A stretch of DNA of 64,000 nucleotides from DASQZK01 sp963763215. Lineage in GTDB: Bacteria; Bacteroidota; Bacteroidia; Bacteroidales; GCA-2748055. The stretch is taken from the NCBI GenBank assembly GCA_963763215.1, contig CAVXNX010000017.1, positions 310,001-374,000 of the forward strand, written 5' to 3'. This document shows, piece by piece, positions 45,068 through 53,819 of this stretch. The notes under the pieces are model-generated. The model was given only the letters and a program-made list of their open reading frames with translations. It was not told the origin of the DNA and did not search any database. Numbering within the stretch: position 1 is the stretch's first letter; every line of letters begins with the position of its first letter. A program made the translations under genes and the position numbers.

Positions 45068-47338
45068 ATGGTTTTCGACCTGGAAATGATCAAGCAAAAA
45101 TACTCAGAGATCCCTGCACGGGTTGAGGCTGCAAGGAAGGTGCTCAAGCGGCCGCTCAGCCTGACAGAAAAGATCCTTTATTCCCATCTGGAGGAAGGGA
45201 AAGCCGGTCATGCCTATTCGCGGGGCAAAGATTATGTCTATTTCAAGCCCGACAGGGTTGGTATGCAGGATGCCACCGCGCAGATGGCCCTCCTGCAGTT
45301 TATGCAGGCCGGGAAGGACAAGGTGGCCGTACCGTCCACGGTTCACTGCGATCATCTCATCCAGGCCAAAATCGGAGCGAAGAAGGACCTCGATGCCGCC
45401 CGCCAGACCAATAAGGAGGTCTTCGATTTTCTCTCCTCTGTCTCGGCCAAATATGGCATCGGATTCTGGAAACCGGGCGCCGGGATCATTCACCAGGTGA
45501 TCCTGGAAAATTACGCCTTTCCCGGCGGCATGATGATCGGGACCGATTCCCATACCGTCAATGCCGGCGGCCTCGGCATGGTCGCCGTGGGTGTCGGCGG
45601 AGCCGATGCCGTGGATGTCATGGCCGGAATGCCCTGGGAACTTAAATTCCCAAGGCTTATCGGGGTGAAACTAACCGGGAAGCTCAGCGGATGGACTTCC
45701 GCCAAGGATATTATCCTGAAAGTTGCCGGGATCCTCACCGTCAAAGGCGGCACCGGATGCATCCTCGAATATTTCGGCGAAGGCGCAAAAACCATCTCCG
45801 CCACCGGCAAAGGTACGATATGCAATATGGGAGCTGAGATCGGGGCCACCACCTCCCTCTTTGGCTATGACGAAAAAATGAAAATCTACCTCGAGGGCAC
45901 GGGACGGGCCGAAGTCGCCCGCCATGCCGACGAAGTAGCCGAACACCTCACCGGTGATCCCGAAGTCTACGAAAACCCGGAAAACTATTTCGACCAGGTC
46001 ATCGAGATCAACCTCTCCGAGCTCGAACCCCATATCAACGGCCCTTTTTCACCCGACAAAGCCTGGTCGATCAGTGAATTCGGCAAGGCGGTCAGGGAAA
46101 ATGGTTACCCGGCAACCCTGGAAGTCGGACTGATCGGCTCGTGCACCAATTCATCGTACGAAGACATCACCCGCGCCGCATCCATAGCCCAGCAGGCCAT
46201 CGACAAACACCTGAAGGTGAAATCGGAGTATACCGTCACTCCCGGCTCGGAACAGGTCCGCTACACCATCGAACGCGACGGGCTGCTCGATAAATTCGAG
46301 AAGATCGGCGGACTCGTGCTGGCAAACGCCTGCGGACCCTGCATCGGGCAGTGGGCGCGGCATAACGCCGATAAACAGGAAAAAAATTCCATCATCACGT
46401 CGTTTAACCGGAATTTCGCCAAGCGAAACGACGGCAATCCCAATACCCATGCGTTCGTGGCAAGCCCCGAAATCGTCACGGCCTTTGCCATCGCCGGCGA
46501 CCTGACCTTCAACCCGCTGACCGATACCCTCGAAAATGAAGACGGCCAGCAGGTAAAACTCGATGAGCCCAAAGGCCTCGAAATGCCGGTCAACGGATTC
46601 GCGGTCGAAGATAACGGCTACCAGGCTCCTGCCGCCGACGGCAGCGGGATCCGCATCGATGTCGAACCCGACTCCAACAGGCTGCAGCTGCTCACCCCGT
46701 TCAAACCCTGGGATGGGAAGGACATGAAAAACCTCAGGCTCTTTATCAAAGTCAAGGGGAAATGCACCACCGACCATATTTCCATGGCCGGACCATGGCT
46801 GAAATACCGGGGCCACCTCGAAAACATTTCCAAAAACCTGATGCTCGGCGCGGTCAATGCTTTCAACGACAAAACCAACCTGGTGAAGAATCAGCTGACG
46901 GGAGAATATGTTCCCGTTTACGACGCGGTCAAAGATTACAAAGACAAAGGCCAGGATTCTGTCATCATCGGCGACGACAACTACGGTGAAGGCTCCAGCC
47001 GGGAGCATGCCGCCATGGAACCGCGCTTTATGGGCGTCAGGGCGGTGATCGTGAAATCCTTCGCCCGGATCCACGAATCCAACCTGAAAAAACAGGGCGT
47101 CCTCGCCCTGACCTTTGCCAATCCGGCAGATTACGACAAGATCAGGGAGAACGACAATTTCGACATCACGGGCCTGACGGCATTCAGTCCCGACAAAGCC
47201 CTGACCCTTGTTGCCCATCATGATGACGGGAGCTCTTCGGAAATAAAGCTCAATCACACCTACAACCAGAAACAGATCGACTGGTTCAAAGCCGGTTCCG
47301 CGCTGAATCTTATCCGGGAAGAAAACAAGGCCGGGTGA
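45068..47338 (+). CDS. acn: Aconitate hydratase
   Basis: A complete 756-residue aconitase of the mitochondrial type. The iron-sulphur ligands are in GSCTNSSYEDI and ANACGPCIGQW (three Cys), the substrate region SDKA-type GTDSHTVNAGGLGM is present, and the swivel domain carries DDNYGEGSSREHAAMEPR. It isomerises citrate to isocitrate in the TCA cycle. No frameshift is seen, in contrast to genes just downstream. A near-consensus TGAATTTG lies about 45 bases before the start (45023-45030), but a TAnnTTTG promoter is not clear. Confidence 0.97.
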   Translation: MVFDLEMIKQKYSEIPARVEAARKVLKRPLSLTEKILYSHLEEGKAGHAYSRGKDYVYFKPDRVGMQDATAQMALLQFMQAGKDKVAVPSTVHCDHLIQAKIGAKKDLDAARQTNKEVFDFLSSVSAKYGIGFWKPGAGIIHQVILENYAFPGGMMIGTDSHTVNAGGLGMVAVGVGGADAVDVMAGMPWELKFPRLIGVKLTGKLSGWTSAKDIILKVAGILTVKGGTGCILEYFGEGAKTISATGKGTICNMGAEIGATTSLFGYDEKMKIYLEGTGRAEVARHADEVAEHLTGDPEVYENPENYFDQVIEINLSELEPHINGPFSPDKAWSISEFGKAVRENGYPATLEVGLIGSCTNSSYEDITRAASIAQQAIDKHLKVKSEYTVTPGSEQVRYTIERDGLLDKFEKIGGLVLANACGPCIGQWARHNADKQEKNSIITSFNRNFAKRNDGNPNTHAFVASPEIVTAFAIAGDLTFNPLTDTLENEDGQQVKLDEPKGLEMPVNGFAVEDNGYQAPAADGSGIRIDVEPDSNRLQLLTPFKPWDGKDMKNLRLFIKVKGKCTTDHISMAGPWLKYRGHLENISKNLMLGAVNAFNDKTNLVKNQLTGEYVPVYDAVKDYKDKGQDSVIIGDDNYGEGSSREHAAMEPRFMGVRAVIVKSFARIHESNLKKQGVLALTFANPADYDKIRENDNFDITGLTAFSPDKALTLVAHHDDGSSSEIKLNHTYNQKQIDWFKAGSALNLIREENKAG

Positions 47339-47461
47339 TGCGCAAACCGGGTGAACGGGGTGACCGGAGAGCATGGGTGAAGAAAGTCCGCGGTGAACCG
47401 GTTTTGTCCATCATCCGGGGATTTGACGATGGGCTTTCCCAATTTCACCCTCAAAAAATTC

Positions 47462-47491
47462 AGGGACCTGAATTCCGATTCAGGTCCCTTT
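47462..47491 (+). terminator. Hairpin after acn
   Basis: AGGGACCTGAAT and ATTCAGGTCCCT form a perfect 12-bp stem with a TCCG loop, followed by only three T residues. It lies about 120 bases after acn, in a 290-base spacer that otherwise holds just a promoter element. Confidence 0.55.
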
Positions 47492-47594
47492 CCTCGTCCG
47501 GAAAAGGGAAAGCGCACGTGTTTATGCTAAAAACGGCGGTGATCTCCATGTCTCAAATCCCCAAACCTTCATCTTCCCTCCTCCCAAAATTCAT

Positions 47595-47602
47595 TACCTT
47601 TG
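47595..47602 (+). promoter_or_regulatory. -7 element of the acyl-CoA reductase gene
   Basis: TACCTTTG matches TAnnTTTG. It is 27 bases before the ATG at 47629. No good -33 element is visible at normal spacing. Confidence 0.4.
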
Positions 47603-47628
47603 TAAAAAATGTCGAAAGGGACATCAGC

Positions 47629-48710
47629 ATGACTATCCAGGAAAAAACAGATGCGTTTGTCACCCTCGGAAAATTCTTTGGACAGTTCAGATCGGCAGGG
47701 TTTGCCGGGAACCCCGATCTGAAAGAAGTCAATGACAGGTTTGCCGGGGGATTTGAAAACCGGATCATAAAGGAGCAGGATTTCAATCCCTGGTTCACCC
47801 CGGAGAATGTCAGGTACTGCCTGGGCCAATGGTCGGATGCCCTTCAGAGAAAAAACATTGTCCGGTGGTTGCAATCCTATCCCGCAGCTGATGCGCCGCC
47901 AGCACGGGTCTTTGCAAATCGGCGTCATCATGGCCGGGAATATCCCCCTGGTGGGATTTCACGATTTCATCGCGGTGATCTTTTCGGGCCACCGGCTTAC
48001 CGCCAAACTGTCGTCGAAAGACGACCGGCTGCTGCCGGCGATCCTGGAGATTCTCGTGTACCTGAACCCTGAATTCGGAGAGCTCGTGCGGTTCGAGGAA
48101 GGACCCCTGAAAAACCCGGATGCTGTCATCGCCACAGGAAGCAATAATTCATCCCGGTATTTTGAATACTATTTCGGGAAATATCCGCACATCATCCGGA
48201 AGAACAGGAATTCAGCCGCCGTGCTCGACGGGACCGAATCGCGATATGATCTTGAGCAACTGGCTGATGACATATTTACTTATTTCGGCCTCGGGTGCCG
48301 GAATGTATCCAAGATTTTCATCCCCCGCGACTACGAGATTCCCCACCTGCTCGACCATTTCCAGCATTACGCCTACCTGGCCAACCATAACAAATACGCC
48401 AATAATTACGAGTACCAGCGTGCCGTGCATCCTTGTCAACCAGGCGCCCTTCTCGATACCGGTTTCCTGGTGGTGAGGGAGGACCTGGTTATAGCAGCCC
48501 TGTCGGAAGTCCTGCACTATCGAACGGTATGGCAACGCCGGTGAGATACGGGCCCGGTTGAATAGCCGACCGTGAACTCCTTCAGTGTACCGTCGGAAAC
48601 AGTGATGAATGCAATTGCCGTTTCGGCCACACTCAGTCGCCCATGCTCTGGGATTATGCGGATCAAATGTGGATACATTGGAATTTTTGCGTAACTTGTC
48701 AAAAAAATGA
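47629..48710 (+). CDS. LuxC-type acyl-CoA reductase (several frameshifts)
   Basis: The gene starts MTIQEKTDAFVTLGKFFGQF and ends LEFLRNLSKK. The middle (IGVIMAGNIPLVGFHDFIAV, VIATGSNNSSRYFEYYF, GLGCRNVSKIFIPRDYEI) is the LuxC aldehyde-dehydrogenase-like core found in Bacteroidota acyl-CoA reductases. Frame changes occur near 47890, 48540, 48605 and 48670, with possible smaller ones near 48440. The Cys nucleophile is likely the one in GLGCRNVSK. Family members reduce acyl-CoA or acyl-phosphates to aldehydes. Substrate and pathway are unknown; no lux genes are nearby. Confidence 0.72.
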
Positions 48711-48714
48711 GGCT

Positions 48715-49169
48715 ATGGTCTTTAAATTCAGACTCATATCCGATGAAGTCAAGGACTTTGTGAGAGATATCGAGATCCTCTCCGAACAGACATTCTATGA
48801 TCTCCATTACCTGATGATGGAGGATTTCCATTATGACAAATCCCAGCTGGCCAGTTTTTTTCTTACGAACCGGGAATGGGAGAAAACACAGGAGTTCACC
48901 CTTTTTGATATGTCGGAGGATGGACAAGCGGCATACCCTGCTGATGGACAAGTCGGTGCTGGGGAATATATCACAGATGCCCGGCAGAGGATGTTGTATG
49001 TTTTTGACATGTTCAATGAACGACTGATATTCCTGGAGCTGATCGCATACGGACAAGGTTGAAGCCCGGCGAGGGTGTTTATCCGCGGATCACCTACTCC
49101 CAGGGTCATCCGCCCAGGCAGATCCTGCTTGGGTCCATAAATCCGGAAGGGTTGAATTTTGATGAGTAA
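48715..49169 (+). CDS. Plasmid pRiA4b ORF-3-like protein (frameshifted)
   Basis: Starts MVFKFRLISDEVKDFVRDIE and continues FYDLHYLMMEDFHYDKSQL, resembling the pRiA4b Orf3-like family found as chromosomal genes in Bacteroidota. Two compensating frame changes lie near 48935-48965 and another near 49050; the true end reads GSINPEGLNFDE and its stop overlaps the start of miaA by 8 bases. Despite the name, I see no plasmid or transposon context. Length about 150 residues is short for the family. The function is unknown. Confidence 0.6.
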
Positions 49170-50041
49170 GGAACTGATCGTCATTGCGGGACCCACCGCC
49201 ATCGGAAAAACCGCCATTTCTGTCGAGATTGCCGAGACAACCGGCACGGAGATCATTTCATCCGATTCCCGGCAGATCTACCGGGAGATGTCGGTCGGGA
49301 CAGCTGTGCCTTCCCCCGAGTTTCTCCGGAAGAGTCAAACATCACTTCATCACGGTCCAAAAGTATCCATCGAAAATTACAATGCCAGCATGTATGAAAA
49401 CGAGGTGCTCGACCTCCTGAGGCAATCTGTTTAGAGCAGTACGACAAAGTGGTCATGACAGGCGGCTCGGGTCTTTATATCGATGCGGTAAGGTTCGGCA
49501 TCGACGACCTGCCCGAAGTGGATAAGGAAATCAGGGCCAGCGCATCCAGAAACAATTGGATGAGGAGGGCATGGGAAGCCTGCGTCATGCCCTGAAAAAA
49601 CTGGATCCGGAATCGTATGACCGCATCGACCTGAAAAATCCCGAAACGCATTCAAAAAGCCCTGGAGATCAGCATGATCACCGGCAAGCCCTATTCTTCC
49701 TTCCTGACCGACGCCACGAAAAAAACGGGATTTCCGCTTCAGGCTCATCGCCCTCAACCGGCCCCGGGAAGAACTTTACGGGAATATCAACCGCCGCGTT
49801 CTCGGAATGATGGACCAGGGACTGGTCGAAGAAGCCCGGAAGCTTTATCCTTTCCGGGAAAATAATGCTCTGAATACCGTGGGATACAGGGAGCTTTTCG
49901 AACATTTCGAAGGAAAAACCAGCCTTGGAGGAGGCCATGATCCGTATCCAGTCCAATACCCGGAAATATGCCCGGAAACAACTGACCTGGTTCAAAAAGG
50001 ACCCGGACTGGAGTTGGTTTCACCCGGATGACCAGGCTTAG
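49162..50041 (+). CDS. miaA: tRNA dimethylallyltransferase (heavily frameshifted)
   Basis: The ATG at 49162 gives MSKELIVIAGPTAIGKTAIS with the P-loop GPTAIGKT and the DSRQIYREM active-site Asp region. Later parts MTGGSGLYIDAVRFGIDDLP, the FRLIALNRPREELY region and the C-terminal TWFKKDPDWSWFHPDD are present but spread over three frames, with breaks near 49335, 49425, 49535, 49640, 49735 and 49920. MiaA adds a dimethylallyl group to A37 of tRNAs reading UNN codons. The gene is normally important, so this damage points to poor sequence here rather than decay. Confidence 0.8.
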
Positions 50042-50076
50042 ATTCATGACATTTGCCATCGGAAAAGATCAATAAC

Positions 50077-50553
50077 ATGGAACCGAACAGGAAAAAAAGA
50101 TTCGACATTTCAATATCAGGGTTTACGGAATATTGATCAAGAAATGCCCATGAAGTCCTCATCAGTGATGAATATGTCACTCGACCGGTACATGACCAAA
50201 TTTCCCGGAGGGGGTCTCGAATTCGGCGAGGGGCCGGAGGACTGCCTCAGGCGGGAGGCCGCTGGAAGAGCTTGGGCAGGAGATTGAAATCACGGGGCAT
50301 TTTTATACCACGGGATTTTTCCAGAGGGCCCTGTTTTATGACGATCAGCAGCTCATCAGTATTTACTACCGGATGAAACTCACCGGGGAGCCGCTTTTCC
50401 GCATTTCAACCATCCCGTTCGATTTCGAAGGCAGGGTCAATGGAAGCCAGTCTTTCCGGTGGGCCGATGTGAGGAGCTATGGAACCTTCCGATCTGACCT
50501 TTCCGGTCGACCGGTATGTCCTGGGACTTCTCCAGGACGAAATCGGGAAATGA
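50077..50553 (+). CDS. NUDIX hydrolase (frameshifted)
   Basis: The NUDIX box is readable across two frames as GGGLEFGEGPEDCLRREAAEELGQ, with the key GX5EX7REUXEEXGU residues in place. Upstream the beta strand FNIRVYGILIKK fits the fold. Breaks lie near 50132, 50175, 50255 and 50480. The whole is about 158 residues. NUDIX enzymes hydrolyse nucleoside diphosphates linked to another group; the substrate is unknown. It is co-directional with miaA (35-base gap) and its end lies 8 bases from the convergent glycosyltransferase gene. Confidence 0.65.
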
Positions 50554-50561
50554 AAACCGTT

Positions 50562-51695
50562 TCAGGATTGAATCTCTCCGGCAAAGGCGAGTAGGCGCCG
50601 CGTGAAGACGTCCCAGGAGAACTCTTTTTTTCTTTTCCTGACATTCTCAACATTCCGGGTTGCTGAGGGAGTGAGAAAAACCGGTTGATGGCACCGGCAA
50701 TCATTTCCGGTTCCGGTTTGACCACAAATCCCGTGACGCCGTCTTCCACGATCTCGGGCAGGCCTCCGGCATCGGAAACAACCATCGGAACCTCAAAATG
50801 ATAGGCGATCTGCGTCACCCCGCTCTGGGTGGCCGAACGGTATGGCTGAACAACCAGGTCGGCAGCGGAAAAATAATATTTCACCACGTCATCGGGAATA
50901 TATTCGTCCCGGATGATCACCCGGAAATTGATATTGAGTTCATCGGCCAGCACCAGGTAGTCTTCCTTTTTATCGTAAAATTCGCCGGCGACAATCACGG
51001 TGACATCACGTGCTTCCACCATCGGTATGGCGCGCAGCAGAAGATCCAGTCCCTTGTATTTCCTTACCAGGCCGAAAAACAGACATGTATCGTTTACCGG
51101 GGTCAAGTCCCAGCTGCCTGATGGCTTCCTCTTCGGGCACCTGTCGCCATAGCTGTCATACACCGGGTGAGGGATCACCATCAGCCGGGATGCCGGGCCG
51201 AAGGTACGGGCATCGTCGGCCACCGACGCGGAGAGGGCCACCAGTCCGTCGACATTGCTGAGGAGCCGGCGGGTGAGAAAGAGCGTTCCGGGTTGGTTTT
51301 CATGAGGGATGAGATTATGGGCAAGAAGGATGACCGGGATCCCGGTATGCTTCCTGATCCGGCAGGCCACTGCGGCCATGGCCGGCGCAAAAAATGGCAT
51401 CCAGTAATGAATGATCACCAGACCGGGTTGCGGACGGATCACTTCCCGGGCAACGTGTTTCCAGTTCAGGGGAGAGAGGGAATGCACGCGGCTTTCGATG
51501 TGAAGATCCGTCAGGGGGCGGCCCTGCGGAATATTGTGATTTCCCCGGGAATAAGAAGGATGGATACTGAAATCGGTAGGAGATGATCTCAACCTCGGTG
51601 ACCCAGTCTTCGCTGAGGTGCACGGCCAGGGATTCGTTGAACCTGGCAATCCCTCCCCTCAATGGATGGGCCGGACCGATGCTGATGATTTTCAC
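50562..51695 (-). CDS. Glycosyltransferase, GT4 family (frameshifted)
   Basis: A GTG start at 51695 gives MKIISIGPAHPLRGGIARFN; the GTG overlaps the stop of the upstream GT2 gene (GTGA), so translation is coupled. The body has the GT4 pattern: VIHYWMPFFAPAMAAV, then a FGLVRKYKGLDLLLRAIP loop and the E-x7-E region QIAYHFEVPMVVSDAGGLPE. The frame shifts near 51550, 51150, 51085 and 50658; the last residues in the restored frame read RRLLAFAGEIQS. Sugar donor and acceptor are unknown. Neighbouring GT2 and DUF4199 genes suggest a polysaccharide or glycolipid path at the membrane. Confidence 0.78.
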
Positions 51696-52652
51696 GCCTT
51701 CCGGTTTATTTCTTCATCAATGTAGTATTCATTCCGTTCCGGTGAATTCCGGGAGATCAGTTCACCCAGGAAACCACTGACAAAAAGCTGGGTCCCGATG
51801 ATCATGGCGGCGATGGCCAGGAAAAAATACGGGCTGTCGGTGATCAGGATGGTTTTGATGCCATTGTGCAGAAAGTAAAGCTTCTGGGCACCGAGCCAGA
51901 TGGACGCAACGAAACCGATCAGGAACACGAAGGTGCCCAGTGGTCCCGAACATGTGCATCGGCCGTTTGCCGAACTTGGAAATAAAGGTGATGGTCATCA
52001 GGTCGAGAAACCCGTTGATAAACCGTTCGAGCCCGAATTTCGTCACGCCGTATTTCCGTTTCATATGCTGAACCGGCTTTTCCCCGATCCGGGTAAAGCC
52101 GGCCTTTCGGGCAATGACAGGGATATAACGGTGCATCTCGCCGTATACCTCGATGGATTTGACCACCCGGTTCCGGTACGCTTTGAGTCCGCAGTTAAAA
52201 TCATGCAATTTGATACCGGTGACCTTCCTTGCCGTCCAGTTGTAAAACTTGCTGGGGATGGTTTTCGAGATCGGATCGTACCTTTTCTTCTTCCACCCGG
52301 AAACCAGGTCGAGGCCCTCTTCCAGGATCATCCTCCGGAGTTCGGGGATTTCCTCCGGGCTGTCCTGCAAATCGGCATCCATGGTGATCACAACTTCCCC
52401 TTTGGCAGCCTGGAACCCGACATGAAGGGCTGCCGATTTTCCATAATTCCTTCTGAAACGGATGCCGACGATTTCAGGTTTACGCGAACCCAGACTCCCT
52501 GATGACCTCCCAGGACTGTCGGTGCTGCCATCATCAACCATGATGATCTCATAGCTGAAATGATTTTTCACGGCAACCTCCTCTATCCATGCAACAAGTT
52601 CCGCAAGCGATTCTTCTTCGTTATAAAGGGGAATGACAATCGATACATCCAT
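51692..52652 (-). CDS. Glycosyltransferase, GT2 (polyprenyl-phosphate type) (frameshifted)
   Basis: Starts MDVSIVIPLYNEEESLAELV with the GT2 nucleotide-binding motif and DDGSTDS. VITMDADLQDSPEEIPEL holds the DxD Asp, and the QHMKRKYGVTKFGLERF region fits ArnC/GtrB-like polyprenyl-phosphate transferases. Two C-terminal membrane helices follow (MFLIGFVASIWLGAQKLYFL and FFLAIAAMIIGTQLFVSGF). Frame breaks lie near 52480-52510 (compensating pair) and near 51935. About 320 residues. The product likely transfers a sugar or aminosugar to undecaprenyl phosphate; the exact sugar is unknown. Confidence 0.8.
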
Positions 52653-52663
52653 AATCATCAATC

Positions 52664-53201
52664 TTAAACAACATCGGCAAAAGGTTCCGAAGGTTCTTTT
52701 TTGATAAATATTGAAGCAATGAGACTGACAATAAATCCGACAATGATCGTCGAGATGAGGCTCCTGGCAAACACCACGACCCGGGATTGTTCATCCGGTC
52801 GACCCGTTCAGTGGCCCTATCAATGATATCGGCTGAAAATCCTTTCTGAAGCAGCTTTTCCTCAATGTTCTGCTTGGTCAGGGCAATGAAATCGGTGTTG
52901 ATGTACTGGATATAAATAATGGTATACACCCCCAGGATGATGCCGATCAAAAGGGCCGTGAGAACTCCGAAACCCAGGGCACGTCCATAGGTTATCATGT
53001 TATCGTTGTACTCTTTCCGGAACGCATAAATGGAATAGACCATTCCTCCGATCAGGATGACCGAACCTGGCGATCTGGTTGTATGTACTGAATGAGATGT
53101 TGAAGGCATCGACGATCAGGGCATTCAGAATATAAACGCCACTGATGATCCCGGCATAAATGAGCAGCCGGATACAAGGTGCTTTTTACCCAGTTTCCCA
53201 T
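52664..53201 (-). CDS. DUF4199 membrane protein (frameshifted)
   Basis: Starts MGNWVKSTLYPAA and, reading across frames, gives a protein with four membrane helices: LIYAGIISGVYILNALIVD, SVILIGGMVYSIYAFRK, GVLTALLIGIILGVYTI and STIIVGFIVSLIASIFI. The soluble loop is RATERVDRMNNPG. The breaks are near 53170, 53065 and 52775. DUF4199 is a Bacteroidota family of unknown function, frequently upstream of a GT2 gene as here. The C-terminal end is SEPFADVV. Confidence 0.65.
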
Positions 53202-53267
53202 AGGTTTTAAGTTTAGTCTGAACAAATATAGTCATTTAGGGTAAAAGTGCTTTCACCCGAAAGATAT

Positions 53268-53298
53268 TTTGCAGGAAATAATAAAAATACTACTTTTG
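53268..53298 (+). promoter_or_regulatory. Promoter of the SRP RNA gene
   Basis: TTTG (53268-53271), 19 bases, TACTTTTG (53291-53298): both elements and spacing match the Bacteroidota consensus. The RNA's 5' end starts about 8 bases after the -7 element, as expected. Confidence 0.75.
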
Positions 53299-53306
53299 CA
53301 GCCCAA

Positions 53307-53403
53307 GGGCAAGTCTTATACGACCAGCTCCTGCTGAATCCCCCCAGGACCGGAAGGTAGCAAGGGTAGGTGGTCGTAGCGGTGCGATATAAGCAGCTTG
53401 CCC
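53307..53403 (+). ncRNA. ffs: Signal recognition particle RNA (4.5S type)
   Basis: The 97-nt sequence has matching ends GGGCAAG/CTTGCCC and the conserved apical SRP stem: CAGGACCGGAAGGTAGCA with the GGAA tetraloop region and the asymmetric internal loop AGCA. It lacks an Alu domain, as the short bacterial form does. After the 3' end come TTCTTTTTT, a probable terminator. The RNA binds Ffh and targets membrane proteins to the translocon. Confidence 0.92.
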
Positions 53404-53404
53404 T

Positions 53405-53599
53405 TCTTTTTTCCTCTTCTTCCCCCTTCAAAACGCCCTTCCTTCCACCCCTTTTTACCCGTCAACATCACCGTTCCCCTCCTTATTACAATCTGTCAGT
53501 ATTCCGCCTTTTTTTCGCCGACATGGTGATAATCTGACAGTTTTTCAGCCGAAAAGGAGATAAATATTTAATCCAATCTGTTTTTTAACATAAATTTAT
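53405..53599. other. Spacer between SRP RNA and ilv promoter
   Basis: No gene is visible in this stretch. It contains an inverted pair CTGTCAG (53493-53499) and CTGACAG (53534-53540) with 34 bases between, followed by five T residues. This may be a weak terminator or an operator pair. Confidence 0.3.
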
Positions 53600-53629
53600 T
53601 TTGTGAACTAAGGCTTTTGCCTATCTTTG
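53600..53629 (+). promoter_or_regulatory. Promoter of the ilv operon
   Basis: TTTG (53600-53603), 18 bases, TATCTTTG (53622-53629). Both elements match the Bacteroidota consensus exactly. Transcription would start near 53636, about 16 bases before the leader peptide ATG. Confidence 0.78.
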
Positions 53630-53651
53630 CTTCTGAAATCATACAGAAATT

Positions 53652-53720
53652 ATGAAGTCAGGCCATACCAATATTGTCGTGGTTCTCGTGGTGCTCGTCA
53701 TTCTTGGAATGATGACGTGA
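53652..53720 (+). CDS. ilv leader peptide, 22 residues
   Basis: A 22-codon frame (stop at 53718) has eleven consecutive branched-chain codons, IVVVLVVLVIL (Ile 2, Val 6, Leu 3), at 53673-53705, after seven residues beginning MKSGHT. These are exactly the products of the downstream operon. Its position is immediately after the promoter and before the terminator hairpin, as in the leader peptides of enterobacterial ilv operons. The first codons overlap attenuator arm 1, so a ribosome stalled in the Ile/Val/Leu run would cover it. I did not expect to find this by chance; it is treated in the findings. Confidence 0.82.
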   Translation: MKSGHTNIVVVLVVLVILGMMT

Positions 53721-53785
53721 GAATGGTATGGTATAACCGAAACAAAATATACGAAGCCATTCTCGAACAGGAGAATGGCTTTTTT
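53663..53785 (+). promoter_or_regulatory. Transcription attenuator of the ilv operon
   Basis: Four arms: 1 CCATACCA (53663-53670), 2 GAGAATGGTATGG (53719-53731), 3 GCCATTCTC (53756-53764), 4 GAGAATGGC (53771-53779). Arm 1 pairs with TGGTATGG in arm 2 (8 bp). GAGAATGG in arm 2 pairs with CCATTCTC in arm 3 (8 bp, antiterminator). Arm 3 pairs with arm 4 (9 bp, loop of 6), followed by six T residues (53780-53785), a terminator. The 1:2 and 3:4 combination would be the off state; stalling at Ile/Val/Leu codons frees 2:3 and lets transcription enter ilvD at 53820. Confidence 0.82.
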
Positions 53786-53819
53786 GATTTACTATATATA
53801 TAAAGAGCAAGTGAACGCA

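Noticed and set aside
46151..47374. A 407-residue minus-strand frame across the aconitase gene
   Set aside because: It is antisense to intact acn, with composition expected of a G/C-biased shadow.
48715..49169. The pRiA4b-like gene as evidence of a plasmid or transposon
   Set aside because: The family is named after a plasmid but is common on Bacteroidota chromosomes, and no mobile genes are nearby.
53213..53431. A 72-residue minus-strand frame across the SRP RNA
   Set aside because: It overlaps a well-supported structural RNA with its own promoter on the plus strand and has no protein features.
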